From Hamadaea sp013361475 (GTDB taxonomy: Bacteria > Actinomycetota > Actinomycetes > Mycobacteriales > Micromonosporaceae), in contig NZ_JBFAHM010000012.1 of the NCBI RefSeq assembly GCF_040654195.1, positions 248,001 through 312,000 of the forward strand: a stretch of 64,000 nt of DNA, in the 5' to 3' direction. A model generated the notes under the pieces. The model saw only the letters and a program-made list of their open reading frames with translations. It did no database searches and had not been told where the DNA came from. A program made the translations under genes and the position numbers. Below are positions 9,118 to 17,088 of the stretch, piece after piece. Each line of letters begins with the position of its first letter. The first letter of the stretch is position 1.

Positions 9118-9209
9118 CACGATCCGCGAGACTGGTGATTTCGCCGATGCGCGGCGGGCGGTGTTCGTCAACATTCACTCCCTAGACCTCCGTCGGAAGG
9201 GAACCGTTG

Positions 9210-9416
9210 GTGACGCCGCCCCGCCTCCGTCCCCGCAACCGCGCCGAATGGCTGCTCGCGATCCCCATCGTCGTCCCGTTGCTGATCCCGTTGTACAACC
9301 GCGTCGATCCCGTCCTCTTAGGCGTGCCGTTCTTCTACTGGTTCCAGATCGCCTGCGCGGGGCTCGCCGTCGTCGTGATCACCCTCGTGCACCGGCTCGG
9401 CCGGGGGCGGCACTGA
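9210..9416 (+). CDS. DUF3311 small membrane protein, symporter partner
   Basis: A 68-residue protein with two membrane helices (about 14-32 and 40-60) joined by a short turn containing YNRVDPVLLGVPFFYW, the hallmark of DUF3311. Such proteins are almost always encoded immediately before a sodium:solute symporter and are thought to assist it. Here the symporter starts 1 base after the stop. The GTG at 9210 is preferred over the TTG at 9207 because GGAAGGG sits 8 bases before it. Confidence 0.85.
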   Translation: MTPPRLRPRNRAEWLLAIPIVVPLLIPLYNRVDPVLLGVPFFYWFQIACAGLAVVVITLVHRLGRGRH

Positions 9417-9417
9417 G

Positions 9418-11061
9418 ATGACCGCCGATCGGATCACCGAGATCACGCTGTTCGTCCTGCTGCTCGGCGGCATGCTCGCGCTCGGCTACAGCGCCGCGCG
9501 CTGGCGACGCCCCAAGACAGTGGACGCGCTGGAGGAGTGGGGCGTCGGCGGCCGTGCCTTCGGCAACTGGGTCACCTGGTTCCTGCTCGGCGGCAGCATG
9601 TACACGGCGTACACGTATGTCGCCGTCCCAGCCGTCGTCTACGGGACCGGTGCCGTCGGCTTCTTCGCGGTGCCGTTCGCCGTGATCTGCGCGCCGCTCA
9701 TGTACTTCCTGAGCACGCGTACCTGGTCGGTGTCGCACGCGCACGGCTTCGTCACCTCGGCCGAGTTCGTCCGCGCCCGGTTCGGCTCGCGTACCCTCGG
9801 CGCGCTGGTCGCGCTCACCGGCATCGCGGCGACCATGCCCTACATCGCGGTCCAGCTGGTCGCGCTGAAGGCCACGTTCACCACGATCGGCTTCTCCGGC
9901 GAATGGCCGCTGCTGGTCGCGGTCACCGTCGCCTCGGTCACCACGTTCAAGTCCGGCCTGCGGGCGCCGACCCTCCTGTCCATCTTCAAGGACCTGCTGC
10001 TCGTCTGGCTGGTCCTGATGATGCTCGCGATGATCGCGCTCACGGGCGGGTTCCAGGCCGCGTTCACCACGGCGAGCCAGCGGTACGCCACGGACGCGTC
10101 CGCCGTCAGCAACCTGCTGCTGCCGGAGAACGGGTACCTCGGGTACCTGACGCTGGCCGTCGGGTCGGCGCTGGCCGTCTTCGTCTACCCGCACGCCGTC
10201 ACGGTCATCCTCGCGGCGAAGGACCGGACCGCGATCAAGCACAACGCCGCCGCCTCCCCGGTCTACTGTCTCGCCCTGGGCCTGTTCGCCCTCCTCGGGG
10301 TGTACGCGATCGGCCAAGGCGTCGTCCCGCTCGACGGCGACGTCAACACCATCACTCCGCAGGTCTTCCATGACGTCTTCCCGACCTGGATCGCCGGCAT
10401 CGCGTACGCCACCATCGGCGTCGCCGCGCTCATCCCGGCGGCGGTCATGTCCATCGCGACGGCGAACCTGTTCACCCGCTGCATCTATCGCGAGTACCTG
10501 CGACCGGAAGCGACACCGGCCGAGGAGGTGCGGGTGAGCCGCTACCTGTCGCTGCTGGCCAAGGTCGGCGCGGCACTGTTCATCGTGCTGCTCGACCCGG
10601 CGTTCTCGATCGACCTCCAGCTCGTCGGCGGCGTCCTGATCCTGCAGACCGTCCCGGCCGCCCTCGTCGGCCTCTATACCGCCTGGCTGCACCGCTCCGC
10701 GCTCATCGCCGGTCTGCTGACCGGGCTCGGCTCGGGAGTGCTGATGCTCTACCTGATCCCGCAACGCGCCGCCGACGGCCGCGTCCTCAAGGCGCACTTC
10801 GGCGGATCGAGCTGGCCGTTGCGGTGGCTCGGCCTCGACTCGCCGGCAACCGTCTACGTAGGACTCGTCGCGCTCGCCGTCAACCTCGGGGTCGCCGTCG
10901 TCCTGACCGTCGTCCTGCGGGCTCTGGGCGTACCGGGTGGGCGGGACGCGACCAGCCCGGACGACTACTACGCCGACGCCGGGGACGAGGACTTCCAGCG
11001 CCTCGGCGATCTCGTGGACGGCGAGCAGCGTACGGCCGTCGGCGCGCACGCGCGAATTTAG
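9418..11061 (+). CDS. Sodium:solute symporter family protein
   Basis: A 547-residue transporter of the SSS (SLC5-like) family with about 13 hydrophobic helices in the LeuT fold. Early segments include EEWGVGGRAFGNWVTWFLLGG, then GATDxS-like and pocket helices, and a hydrophilic C-terminal tail from about 500. Together with the preceding DUF3311 protein it likely imports a monocarboxylate or a sugar-derived acid using sodium. The substrate is inferred only from family habits. The stop codon overlaps the proposed operator of the downstream TetR gene. Confidence 0.9.
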   Translation: MTADRITEITLFVLLLGGMLALGYSAARWRRPKTVDALEEWGVGGRAFGNWVTWFLLGGSMYTAYTYVAVPAVVYGTGAVGFFAVPFAVICAPLMYFLSTRTWSVSHAHGFVTSAEFVRARFGSRTLGALVALTGIAATMPYIAVQLVALKATFTTIGFSGEWPLLVAVTVASVTTFKSGLRAPTLLSIFKDLLLVWLVLMMLAMIALTGGFQAAFTTASQRYATDASAVSNLLLPENGYLGYLTLAVGSALAVFVYPHAVTVILAAKDRTAIKHNAAASPVYCLALGLFALLGVYAIGQGVVPLDGDVNTITPQVFHDVFPTWIAGIAYATIGVAALIPAAVMSIATANLFTRCIYREYLRPEATPAEEVRVSRYLSLLAKVGAALFIVLLDPAFSIDLQLVGGVLILQTVPAALVGLYTAWLHRSALIAGLLTGLGSGVLMLYLIPQRAADGRVLKAHFGGSSWPLRWLGLDSPATVYVGLVALAVNLGVAVVLTVVLRALGVPGGRDATSPDDYYADAGDEDFQRLGDLVDGEQRTAVGAHARI

Positions 11062-11090
11062 GAACGGTCGTTCTTGACTGATCGTTCCTA
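11059..11090. promoter_or_regulatory. Candidate TetR operator and promoter
   Basis: TAGGAACG (11059-11066) and CGTTCCTA (11083-11090) are inverted copies. Inside them GAACGGTCGTTC (11062-11073) is a second, tight palindrome. A TTGACT -35-like hexamer lies at 11074-11079. The site is 20 bases before the TetR gene and touches the symporter stop codon, which fits autorepression. Confidence 0.55.
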
Positions 11091-11109
11091 ATCTTGCTAC
11101 CGTCTTCGC

Positions 11110-11643
11110 ATGGGACGGCCGAGAGCGTTCGACGAGACCGAGGTCATCAAGGCGGCGGCGGAGCTGTTCGCCGGCCGGGCCTACGACGGCGTGTCGGTCG
11201 ACGACCTGGTGACCAGCCTCGGAGTGCACCGCAACAGCCTCTACAAGGTGTTCGGCAGCAAACGAGGGCTGTACTTGGCGGCGTTGCGCTGGTACCTGAC
11301 CGAACAGGTCCAGCCGATGCTGACCGGCCTCCGGAGCGGGCCGGATCCGGCGGCCGAGCTGCGGGCGCTGCTCGGTGGCACCGATCGGCACGACCTCGAC
11401 CTGCTGCTCTTGGCGGTGGTCGAGCGGGCCCCGGTCGACCAGGAGGTCGCCGACCTCGTCGCGGAGGCGTTGCGAGACCTGGACGCCACCGTGGCGAAGG
11501 CGCTGCCGGGGCAGCCCGGCGACGACGAGATCGCGGTCGCGTTGACCGCCACGATCCTCGGCCTGCGGTTGCGGGCTCGGGCCGGTGGCGTCCCGCCGGA
11601 GGCCGGAACCGTTCTGCTGCACCACATTCAGTCACAAGCATGA
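11110..11643 (+). CDS. TetR-family transcriptional regulator
   Basis: A 177-residue regulator. Residues 8-55 contain the TetR helix-turn-helix (VDDLVTSLGVHRNSLYKVFGSK), and the rest is an all-helical ligand-binding half. The opening MGRPRAFDETEVIKAAAELF is typical. It probably represses itself and the following small gene, whose proposed start lies 8 bases after its stop. An ATG that overlaps the stop is an alternative start for that downstream gene. Confidence 0.9.
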   Translation: MGRPRAFDETEVIKAAAELFAGRAYDGVSVDDLVTSLGVHRNSLYKVFGSKRGLYLAALRWYLTEQVQPMLTGLRSGPDPAAELRALLGGTDRHDLDLLLLAVVERAPVDQEVADLVAEALRDLDATVAKALPGQPGDDEIAVALTATILGLRLRARAGGVPPEAGTVLLHHIQSQA

Positions 11644-11651
11644 GGAGACCC

Positions 11652-12014
11652 ATGGCACAAGTAAGCGTCGACGCCGGCACCCTGGTCGTCGAGATCGAGG
11701 GCATGGACAAGTTGTGGGCGCTCAAGAGCCGGCTGGAGATCCCGTTGGCCAACGTCCGGGGCGCCACCGCCGATCCCGGCGTCATCCGGGAGTCCAAGGG
11801 CATCCGCACCGCCGGCACCTACATGCCGGGCGTCATCACCGCCGGCACCTTCCGCGTGGACGGCGAACGCATCTTCTGGGACGTCCGCGACCCGGCGAAG
11901 GCGGTCGTCATCGAGCTGCGCGACGAGCGGTACGCCCGGCTCATCGTGCAGGTGGACGACCCGAGGGCGACGGTGGCGATGATCGAACGAAGCATCCCGG
12001 CGCCGCGCCCCTGA
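11652..12014 (+). CDS. Conserved small protein, PH-like fold suspected
   Basis: A 120-residue soluble protein without signal or membrane segment. The pattern (short strands, a conserved GIRTAGTYMPGVITAGTF centre, then FWDVRDPAKAVVIEL and a C-terminal helix DPRATVAMIERS) recalls the bacterial PH-like proteins that are widespread and uncharacterised in actinobacteria. GAGGAG at 11642-11647 supports the ATG at 11652. It is likely the target of the TetR regulator encoded directly upstream. No function is known. Confidence 0.75.
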   Translation: MAQVSVDAGTLVVEIEGMDKLWALKSRLEIPLANVRGATADPGVIRESKGIRTAGTYMPGVITAGTFRVDGERIFWDVRDPAKAVVIELRDERYARLIVQVDDPRATVAMIERSIPAPRP

Positions 12015-12023
12015 CCGTGCTGC

Positions 12024-13082
12024 TCAGGTCGTGCGGGGGTGGATCTCGTCGCCGGGGTCGGGATCGATCAGCAGTCCGGCCTGATATCCGATGAACCGGT
12101 ACGCCACCTGCCGCAGCGGCCACATCACCCAGGGCCGGTCGGCCGACGCGATCGTCGCCCCGTCGGCATGGGCGCTGATGCCCACCAGCACCCAGGAGTG
12201 GGAGGTCGACAGCACGGTGATGGCGGTCTCCGACGTCGGCTTCGCCAAGGTGTCCCGGACGATGTCGGCGGTCTCGTCGTCGGCGTACAGCACCGCCCAC
12301 AAGCTGGCGACGGCGTCGCTGTCGTCGGTCCGGTAGGCCGCGTGCACCGTGAGGATGCAGTGCTCGCGGTTGAGCGGCGAGTCCTCGGCCAGCACCCCGT
12401 CGCAGCCACGCTGATCGCCCGCGGCGGTACGCGTCAGGACGTCGTCGTTCATCTCGAGGACGGCGGGAAAGATCTCCTCCGCCTTGACGCTGCTCGGATA
12501 GGTCTTGGAGATCGCCACCGGGACGGCCGCGATCAGCAGCGCCGCCGCCAGGACCCCGGCGATCACGGTGAAGTGACGCTCGACCGCGGGCGCCTTCCGG
12601 CCGACCAGCACCAGGAGGAAGACGACGGCCAGTGCCGCCCCCACGGCGCCGGCCGCCCACAGCAGTCCGTCGCCGAACTGATCGGCGCCCGGCCCTTCGA
12701 GGATGTCGGAGAGGCTCTTGCGACGGCCCGGGATGAACATCAGCGCCACCAGTGTCGTGACGGCGCACAGCGTGAAGAGGATTCGCCGGGTGGTCTGGCC
12801 GACCAGCTTGCTCACGGCGACGGTGGTGCCGATGAGGACGGCGGGCAGGGCGACGACGAGCCAGCCGGCGATCACCATGCCCTCGGTGGCGCACGCCGTC
12901 GCGTCGCAGGCGTATGCCAAGATCATCGGGCGTACGACGCCGCCCAGCAGGGCGTAGCCGATGAACGCGGCGAACAGCCCGACGAGCATCCCGAGCCCGC
13001 CCAGCCAGGCGAAGCGGGACGGCTTCTTTGGGGCTTTCGGCTTCTTCTCGCCGACGTAGTCGATCGGGCCCGGGTTCGTCAC
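12024..13082 (-). CDS. Hypothetical membrane protein
   Basis: A 352-residue protein I do not recognise. A Lys/Pro-rich cytoplasmic start (KKPKAPKKPSRFAW) is followed by about five membrane helices in the first 200 residues (roughly 26-50, 70-92, 100-118, 140-160 and 172-192). A soluble C-terminal domain of about 150 residues follows, with two Cys (CDGVLAEDSPLNREHC) that could form a disulphide outside the cell. It is encoded alone, convergent with the small protein gene before it. The C-terminal part may be a sensor or binding domain, but nothing specific is visible. Confidence 0.7.
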   Translation of the reverse strand: MTNPGPIDYVGEKKPKAPKKPSRFAWLGGLGMLVGLFAAFIGYALLGGVVRPMILAYACDATACATEGMVIAGWLVVALPAVLIGTTVAVSKLVGQTTRRILFTLCAVTTLVALMFIPGRRKSLSDILEGPGADQFGDGLLWAAGAVGAALAVVFLLVLVGRKAPAVERHFTVIAGVLAAALLIAAVPVAISKTYPSSVKAEEIFPAVLEMNDDVLTRTAAGDQRGCDGVLAEDSPLNREHCILTVHAAYRTDDSDAVASLWAVLYADDETADIVRDTLAKPTSETAITVLSTSHSWVLVGISAHADGATIASADRPWVMWPLRQVAYRFIGYQAGLLIDPDPGDEIHPRTT

Positions 13083-13092
13083 GGCGACGATC

Positions 13093-13659
13093 TTACGAGG
13101 CCCGCGCTCGTGGGTATCTGATGAGGAGGGCGGCCAGCACGATCTCGTCGCCGACCGCGGCGTACACGTGGGGCACGTCGGAGACCCAGGAGTAGTGCTC
13201 CCCGGCGCGGACCTCGTGGGGTGCGTCGGCCGGCCCGGTACGCAGCGTGCCGGCGTACACGGTGAGGTGTTCGGTGACGCCGCGCGGATGCGCAGGTGAG
13301 TGCTGCGTCCGTCCGGGGTGCACTTCGAGCCGGTAGAGCTCCGAGGTGACGCCGGGGTCGGTGAAGACCTCCAGCAGGGTTCCCCGGACGGCGGCTCCTG
13401 GGACGAACGCGGGCGCCTGATCGCCGCCCGGATCGGTGAGCAACGCGGCGAGCGGCACGTCGAGCTGCGCCGTGATCGCGTACAGCGTTTCCAGGGTGGG
13501 GTTCCGGGTGCCGTTCTCCAGGCCGGACAGCGTCGCCTTGCCGATCCCGGCCGCGCGGGCCAATGCCGACAACGTCAGGCCCCGTTCTTCCCGGAGCCGG
13601 CGGAGGCGCTGACCGACGGCCACGTTCGTCGGATCGGGACTGGCGGGCGGTGGGGCCAT
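13093..13659 (-). CDS. XRE-family regulator with C-terminal cupin sensor domain
   Basis: A 188-residue regulator. The helix-turn-helix at about 14-68 (RLRRLREERGLTLSALARAAGIGKATLSGLENGTRNPTL region) is followed by a cupin barrel at about 100-185 with the metal-binding style motif HPGRTQHSPAHPRGVTEH. XRE-cupin proteins generally sense a small metabolite and control a neighbouring transporter or catabolic gene. This one is divergent from the BenE-type permease with a perfect 18-base palindrome between them. Confidence 0.9.
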   Translation of the reverse strand: MAPPPASPDPTNVAVGQRLRRLREERGLTLSALARAAGIGKATLSGLENGTRNPTLETLYAITAQLDVPLAALLTDPGGDQAPAFVPGAAVRGTLLEVFTDPGVTSELYRLEVHPGRTQHSPAHPRGVTEHLTVYAGTLRTGPADAPHEVRAGEHYSWVSDVPHVYAAVGDEIVLAALLIRYPRARAS

Positions 13660-13682
13660 GCGGCTATGGTGCCAGAGTCGAG

Positions 13683-13700
13683 CGTTCCGTATACGGAACG
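13683..13700. promoter_or_regulatory. Perfect 18-base palindromic operator
   Basis: CGTTCCGTATACGGAACG is fully self-complementary and lies in the 62-base gap between the divergent XRE-cupin regulator and the benE-like permease. It is the obvious binding site for that regulator on both promoters. Confidence 0.7.
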
Positions 13701-13721
13701 ACGCTGGTGAGGGGATGAGTC

Positions 13722-14966
13722 GTGGGGAAGTCCGTGCAACCGTTGCTGGCCGGGGTCGTCACCGCGCTCGTCGGCTTCGCCAGTTCGTTCGCGGTGGTAC
13801 TGGCCGGGCTCCGCGCGGTCGGCGCCGACGACCGGCAGGCGGCCTCCGGCCTCTTCGCGTTGTGCATCGGCATCGGGGTGACCGCGATCCTCCTCTCCGT
13901 ACGCCGCCGGATGCCGATCACCATCGCCTGGTCGACGCCGGGCGCCGCGTTGCTCGTCTCGACCGGTCCGGTCGCCGGGGGATTCGCCGCCGCCGAGGGC
14001 GCGTTCCTCGTCGCGGGGATGCTGATCGTCGCAGCCGCGTTGTTTCCCGTCCTGAGTCGCTGGATCACCGCCATCCCGGGGCCGATCGCCTCGGCCATGC
14101 TGGCCGGCGTACTGCTGGAGCTGTGTCTGGCACCCGCGCACGCGGTCGTGCAGGTGCCCTGGCTGGCGGTCCCGGTCGTGCTCGTCTGGGCCGTGCTCTA
14201 TCGCTTCGCGCGGGCCTGGGCGGTGCCCGGAGCGCTGGTGGCGGCGATCGCCGCGATCGCCCTGGCCGGGACCGACCGGCCGCTGTCGGGCGGCTTGTGG
14301 CCGGAGCCGGTGCTGACCGCGCCCACCTTCACCGCGTCCGCGCTGATCAGCATCGCCCTGCCGCTGTTCCTCGTCACGATGGCGGCGCAGAACATCCCCG
14401 GCATTGCGGTGCTCGCCGGATTCGGCTACCACCCGCCGATCCGTCCGCTGCTGGCGGCGACCGGTGTCGCGAGTATCGCCGCGTCGCTGTTCGGCGGGCA
14501 CGCGCTCAACCTCGCCGCGATCAGCGCCGCGCTGGCCGCCGGGCCGGAAGGCGGTCCGGACCCCAAGCGCCGCTGGATCGCCTCGGCCACCGCGGGCGTC
14601 GGCATGATCGGGCTCGGCCTGGCCGGGGGACTGGCCATGGCCCTGGTGACCGTGTCACCGCCGATCCTCATCGAGGCGGTCGCCGGGCTGGCGCTGCTCG
14701 GCGCGTTCGCGAGCGCGCTCGTCGCCGCCGTCACGCCGGTGGAGGGTCGCGACGCCGCCATCGTGACGCTGGTGGTGACGGCCTCCGGGATGAACCTGTT
14801 CGGCGTCGGCGCCGCGTTCTGGGGCCTGGTCGCCGGTGGCCTCATGTACCTGTTGCAGCGCCGTCGTCCGGTGCGGCGGAGCGCCGACACGGCTCAGCCG
14901 GTGATCGAGACACCGTCGGCGCAGGCCGGGGCCGAGCCGGTGGTCGGCGCGGGACTCCGCCGGTGA
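13722..14966 (+). CDS. BenE-type benzoate/H+ symporter family permease
   Basis: A 414-residue membrane protein with about 12 hydrophobic helices. It shows the BenE family pattern: an N-terminal LLAGVVTALVGFASSFAVVL, a PITIAWSTPGAALL re-entrant segment and a QNIPGIAVL segment. Family members import benzoate or related aromatic acids with protons, but many are functionally untested. It starts with GTG at 13722, preceded by GAGGGG. It is the only gene besides the regulator at this locus, so no catabolic enzyme indicates the substrate. A stable hairpin follows the stop. Confidence 0.85.
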   Translation: MGKSVQPLLAGVVTALVGFASSFAVVLAGLRAVGADDRQAASGLFALCIGIGVTAILLSVRRRMPITIAWSTPGAALLVSTGPVAGGFAAAEGAFLVAGMLIVAAALFPVLSRWITAIPGPIASAMLAGVLLELCLAPAHAVVQVPWLAVPVVLVWAVLYRFARAWAVPGALVAAIAAIALAGTDRPLSGGLWPEPVLTAPTFTASALISIALPLFLVTMAAQNIPGIAVLAGFGYHPPIRPLLAATGVASIAASLFGGHALNLAAISAALAAGPEGGPDPKRRWIASATAGVGMIGLGLAGGLAMALVTVSPPILIEAVAGLALLGAFASALVAAVTPVEGRDAAIVTLVVTASGMNLFGVGAAFWGLVAGGLMYLLQRRRPVRRSADTAQPVIETPSAQAGAEPVVGAGLRR

Positions 14967-14980
14967 CCGACCCCGGTACT

Positions 14981-15035
14981 GGGTGATGCGTTCGGGGGGT
15001 GGGGAGAGATCAACTAGCCCCCGAACGCATCACCC
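14981..15035. terminator. Long hairpin after the benE-like gene
   Basis: GGGTGATGCGTTCGGGGG (14981-14998) pairs perfectly over 18 bases with 15018-15035, with a 19-base loop. It lies 14 bases after the stop codon and probably ends that transcript. There is no T-tract, which is normal for high-GC actinobacteria. Confidence 0.75.
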
Positions 15036-15134
15036 GGGAGATCCGGACCCAGGCGTGCACCCGTTCCATGAGCAGCGCCAGGCCGAACCCCGGCCCGCGC
15101 GCACACCGCGGTTCTTCCGGTAGATTGCCGGTCG

Positions 15135-17075
15135 ATGATCTCCGACATCCATCCGGCGTGGCTGCCCGCCGAGGCCTTCCGCGCGCTCGGCTCCCGGCGG
15201 GTCCAGGTCCGCGGCGACGGCCTGCTGCTCGACACGGTACGCGCGGAGGTGGCGGCCGCCTGCCGCCGGTTCGGTGGGGCGCCGGCCGACTCGGGTCCGT
15301 GCGACCTGTCCTTCGCCGTCTCCTCGCAGGCGGACCTCGCGCCCGAGGAGTTCACCTACGCCCGGGGCCACGGGGTGACCGTGGTCCGGGCGGCCGACCC
15401 GGCCGGGCTGCTCCACGGGTTCTTCCACGTCGTACGCCAGGGGGAGCGCGCGTTCGCCGGAGACTTCGACGAACGGCACGCCCCGGCCCTGCCGATCCGG
15501 CTGGTGTCCCATTGGGACAATGTGGACGTTCATCCGGTGATGGGCCAGGTCGAGCGGGGGTACGCCGGAGGCTCGATCTTCTGGTCGGCGGGCCGCCTGC
15601 GGGAGGACCTGAGCCGGGTGCGGGCGTACGCCCGGCTGCTGGCCGCCGGTGGGATCAACGCGGTGGCGATCAACAACGTCAACGTGCACGAGACCGAGGC
15701 GCACCTGCTGACCGACCGGATCGGGGAGGTCGCCGCGCTCGCCGAGCAGTTCCGGGCGTACGGGATCCGGGTGCACCTGAGCGTCACCTTCGCCGCCCCG
15801 ATGGCGCTGGGCGGGCTGCCGACCGCCGATCCGCTGGACGACCGCGTACGCGCCTGGTGGGCGCAGGCGACCCAAGCCGTGTACGCGAGAATCCCGGACT
15901 TCGGCGGCTACGTCGTGAAGGCCGACTCGGAGGGGCAGCCGGGGCCGTCCGCATACGCCCGCAGCCACGCCGATGGAGCGAACCTGCTCGCCGAAGCGCT
16001 GGCCCCGTTCGGGGGCGTCGTGCATTGGCGGGCCTTCGTCTACAACCACCGGCAGGACTGGCGCGATCGGTCGACCGACCGGGCGCGGGCGGCGTACGAC
16101 CACTTCGCCCCGCTGGACGGCCGGTTCGCCCCGAACGTGATCCTCCAGGTGAAGCACGGCCCGATGGACTTCCAGGTACGCGAGCCGGTGTCGCCGCTGC
16201 TCGGCGCGATGCCGTCGACGCGGGTCGCGGTGGAGGTCCAGGCGACCCAGGAGTACACCGGGCAGCAGCGGCACGTGTGCTACCTCGGTCCGATGTGGAG
16301 CGAAGTGCTGCGGTTCCCGTTCGCGCGTCCGGTCGCCGAGCTCGTCCACGGCATGGTGACCGTCGCCAACGTCGGCGACGACCCGTTCTGGACCGGGCAC
16401 CCGCTCGCCCAGGCCAACCTGTACGCCGCCGCCCGGCTCGGCTGGGACCCCGCGCTCGACCCGCTCGCGCTGCTGGACGAGTGGATCGCCCTGACCTTCC
16501 CCGGGCACGACCCGGCATTGCGGGAGGCGTTACGGGCGATCATGGACGAGTCGTGGCAGGCGTACGAGCGCTACACCGCGCCGCTCGGCGTCGGCTTCAT
16601 GGTGCGGCCGGGCCACCACTACGGGCCGGACGTCGACGGATACGAGTACACGCCCTGGGGCACCTACCACTTCGCCGACCGCGACGGGATCGGCGTCGAC
16701 CGGACCAGGGCCACCGGGACGGGGTTCACCGGGCAGTACCCGGCGCCGTGGCGCGACGTGTTCGAGTCGCGCACCGACTGCCCCGACGAGCTGCTGCTGT
16801 TCTTCCACCACGTCCCGTACGCGCACCTCCTGCGCAACGGCGCGACCGTCGTGCAGCACATCTACGACACGCACTTCGCCGGGGTCGACCGCGTCGAGGC
16901 GATGATCCTGCGGTGGCAGCAGGTCGCGGGGTTGGTGGACGAGGCGGTCGCGGCCCGGATCTCCGAGCGCCTGGCCGAACAGCTCCGGTCGGCGGAGGAG
17001 TGGCGGGACCAGGTCAACACCTACTTCTACCGGAAGTCCGGCGTACCGGACGCGCGCGGCCGCCGGATCTACTAA
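15135..17075 (+). CDS. GH67 alpha-glucuronidase
   Basis: A 646-residue enzyme that removes 4-O-methylglucuronic acid from the ends of short xylo-oligosaccharides. The whole chain matches GH67 in order: SHWDNVDVHPVMGQVERGYAG near 128, the general acid Glu266 in KADSEGQPGP, Asp345 in KHGPMDFQVREP and Glu373 in QATQEYTGQ, the last two matching the catalytic pair known in this family. There is no signal peptide, so it acts inside the cell on imported oligosaccharides. The length is slightly below the usual 680-700 residues. It probably cooperates with the xylan operon at 18023-25795 even though a methyltransferase gene separates them. Confidence 0.93.
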   Translation: MISDIHPAWLPAEAFRALGSRRVQVRGDGLLLDTVRAEVAAACRRFGGAPADSGPCDLSFAVSSQADLAPEEFTYARGHGVTVVRAADPAGLLHGFFHVVRQGERAFAGDFDERHAPALPIRLVSHWDNVDVHPVMGQVERGYAGGSIFWSAGRLREDLSRVRAYARLLAAGGINAVAINNVNVHETEAHLLTDRIGEVAALAEQFRAYGIRVHLSVTFAAPMALGGLPTADPLDDRVRAWWAQATQAVYARIPDFGGYVVKADSEGQPGPSAYARSHADGANLLAEALAPFGGVVHWRAFVYNHRQDWRDRSTDRARAAYDHFAPLDGRFAPNVILQVKHGPMDFQVREPVSPLLGAMPSTRVAVEVQATQEYTGQQRHVCYLGPMWSEVLRFPFARPVAELVHGMVTVANVGDDPFWTGHPLAQANLYAAARLGWDPALDPLALLDEWIALTFPGHDPALREALRAIMDESWQAYERYTAPLGVGFMVRPGHHYGPDVDGYEYTPWGTYHFADRDGIGVDRTRATGTGFTGQYPAPWRDVFESRTDCPDELLLFFHHVPYAHLLRNGATVVQHIYDTHFAGVDRVEAMILRWQQVAGLVDEAVAARISERLAEQLRSAEEWRDQVNTYFYRKSGVPDARGRRIY

Positions 17076-17076
17076 C

Positions 17077-17088
17077 TGACCCGGGTCA
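17077..17088. other. 12-base palindrome between converging genes
   Basis: TGACCCGGGTCA is a perfect palindrome starting 2 bases after the GH67 stop and overlapping the stop codon of the rRNA methyltransferase gene. It may act as a short two-way terminator stem, but it is too short to be sure. Confidence 0.3.

Noticed and set aside
6176..9178. A 1000-codon open frame on the minus strand opposite GH127
   Set aside because: It mirrors the GH127 coding strand; its sequence is low-complexity Arg/Val/Gly/Asp-rich without any domain, and the plus-strand gene has full GH127 motifs. High-GC bias keeps the antisense frame open.
9379..11625. A 748-codon minus-strand frame over the symporter and TetR genes
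   Set aside because: Antisense shadow: composition is Arg/Gly/Asp/Glu/Gln-rich throughout and it spans two well-supported plus-strand genes.
15030..16508. A 492-codon minus-strand frame inside the GH67 gene
   Set aside because: Antisense of GH67 codons; no domain and the plus strand has the catalytic residues of the family.
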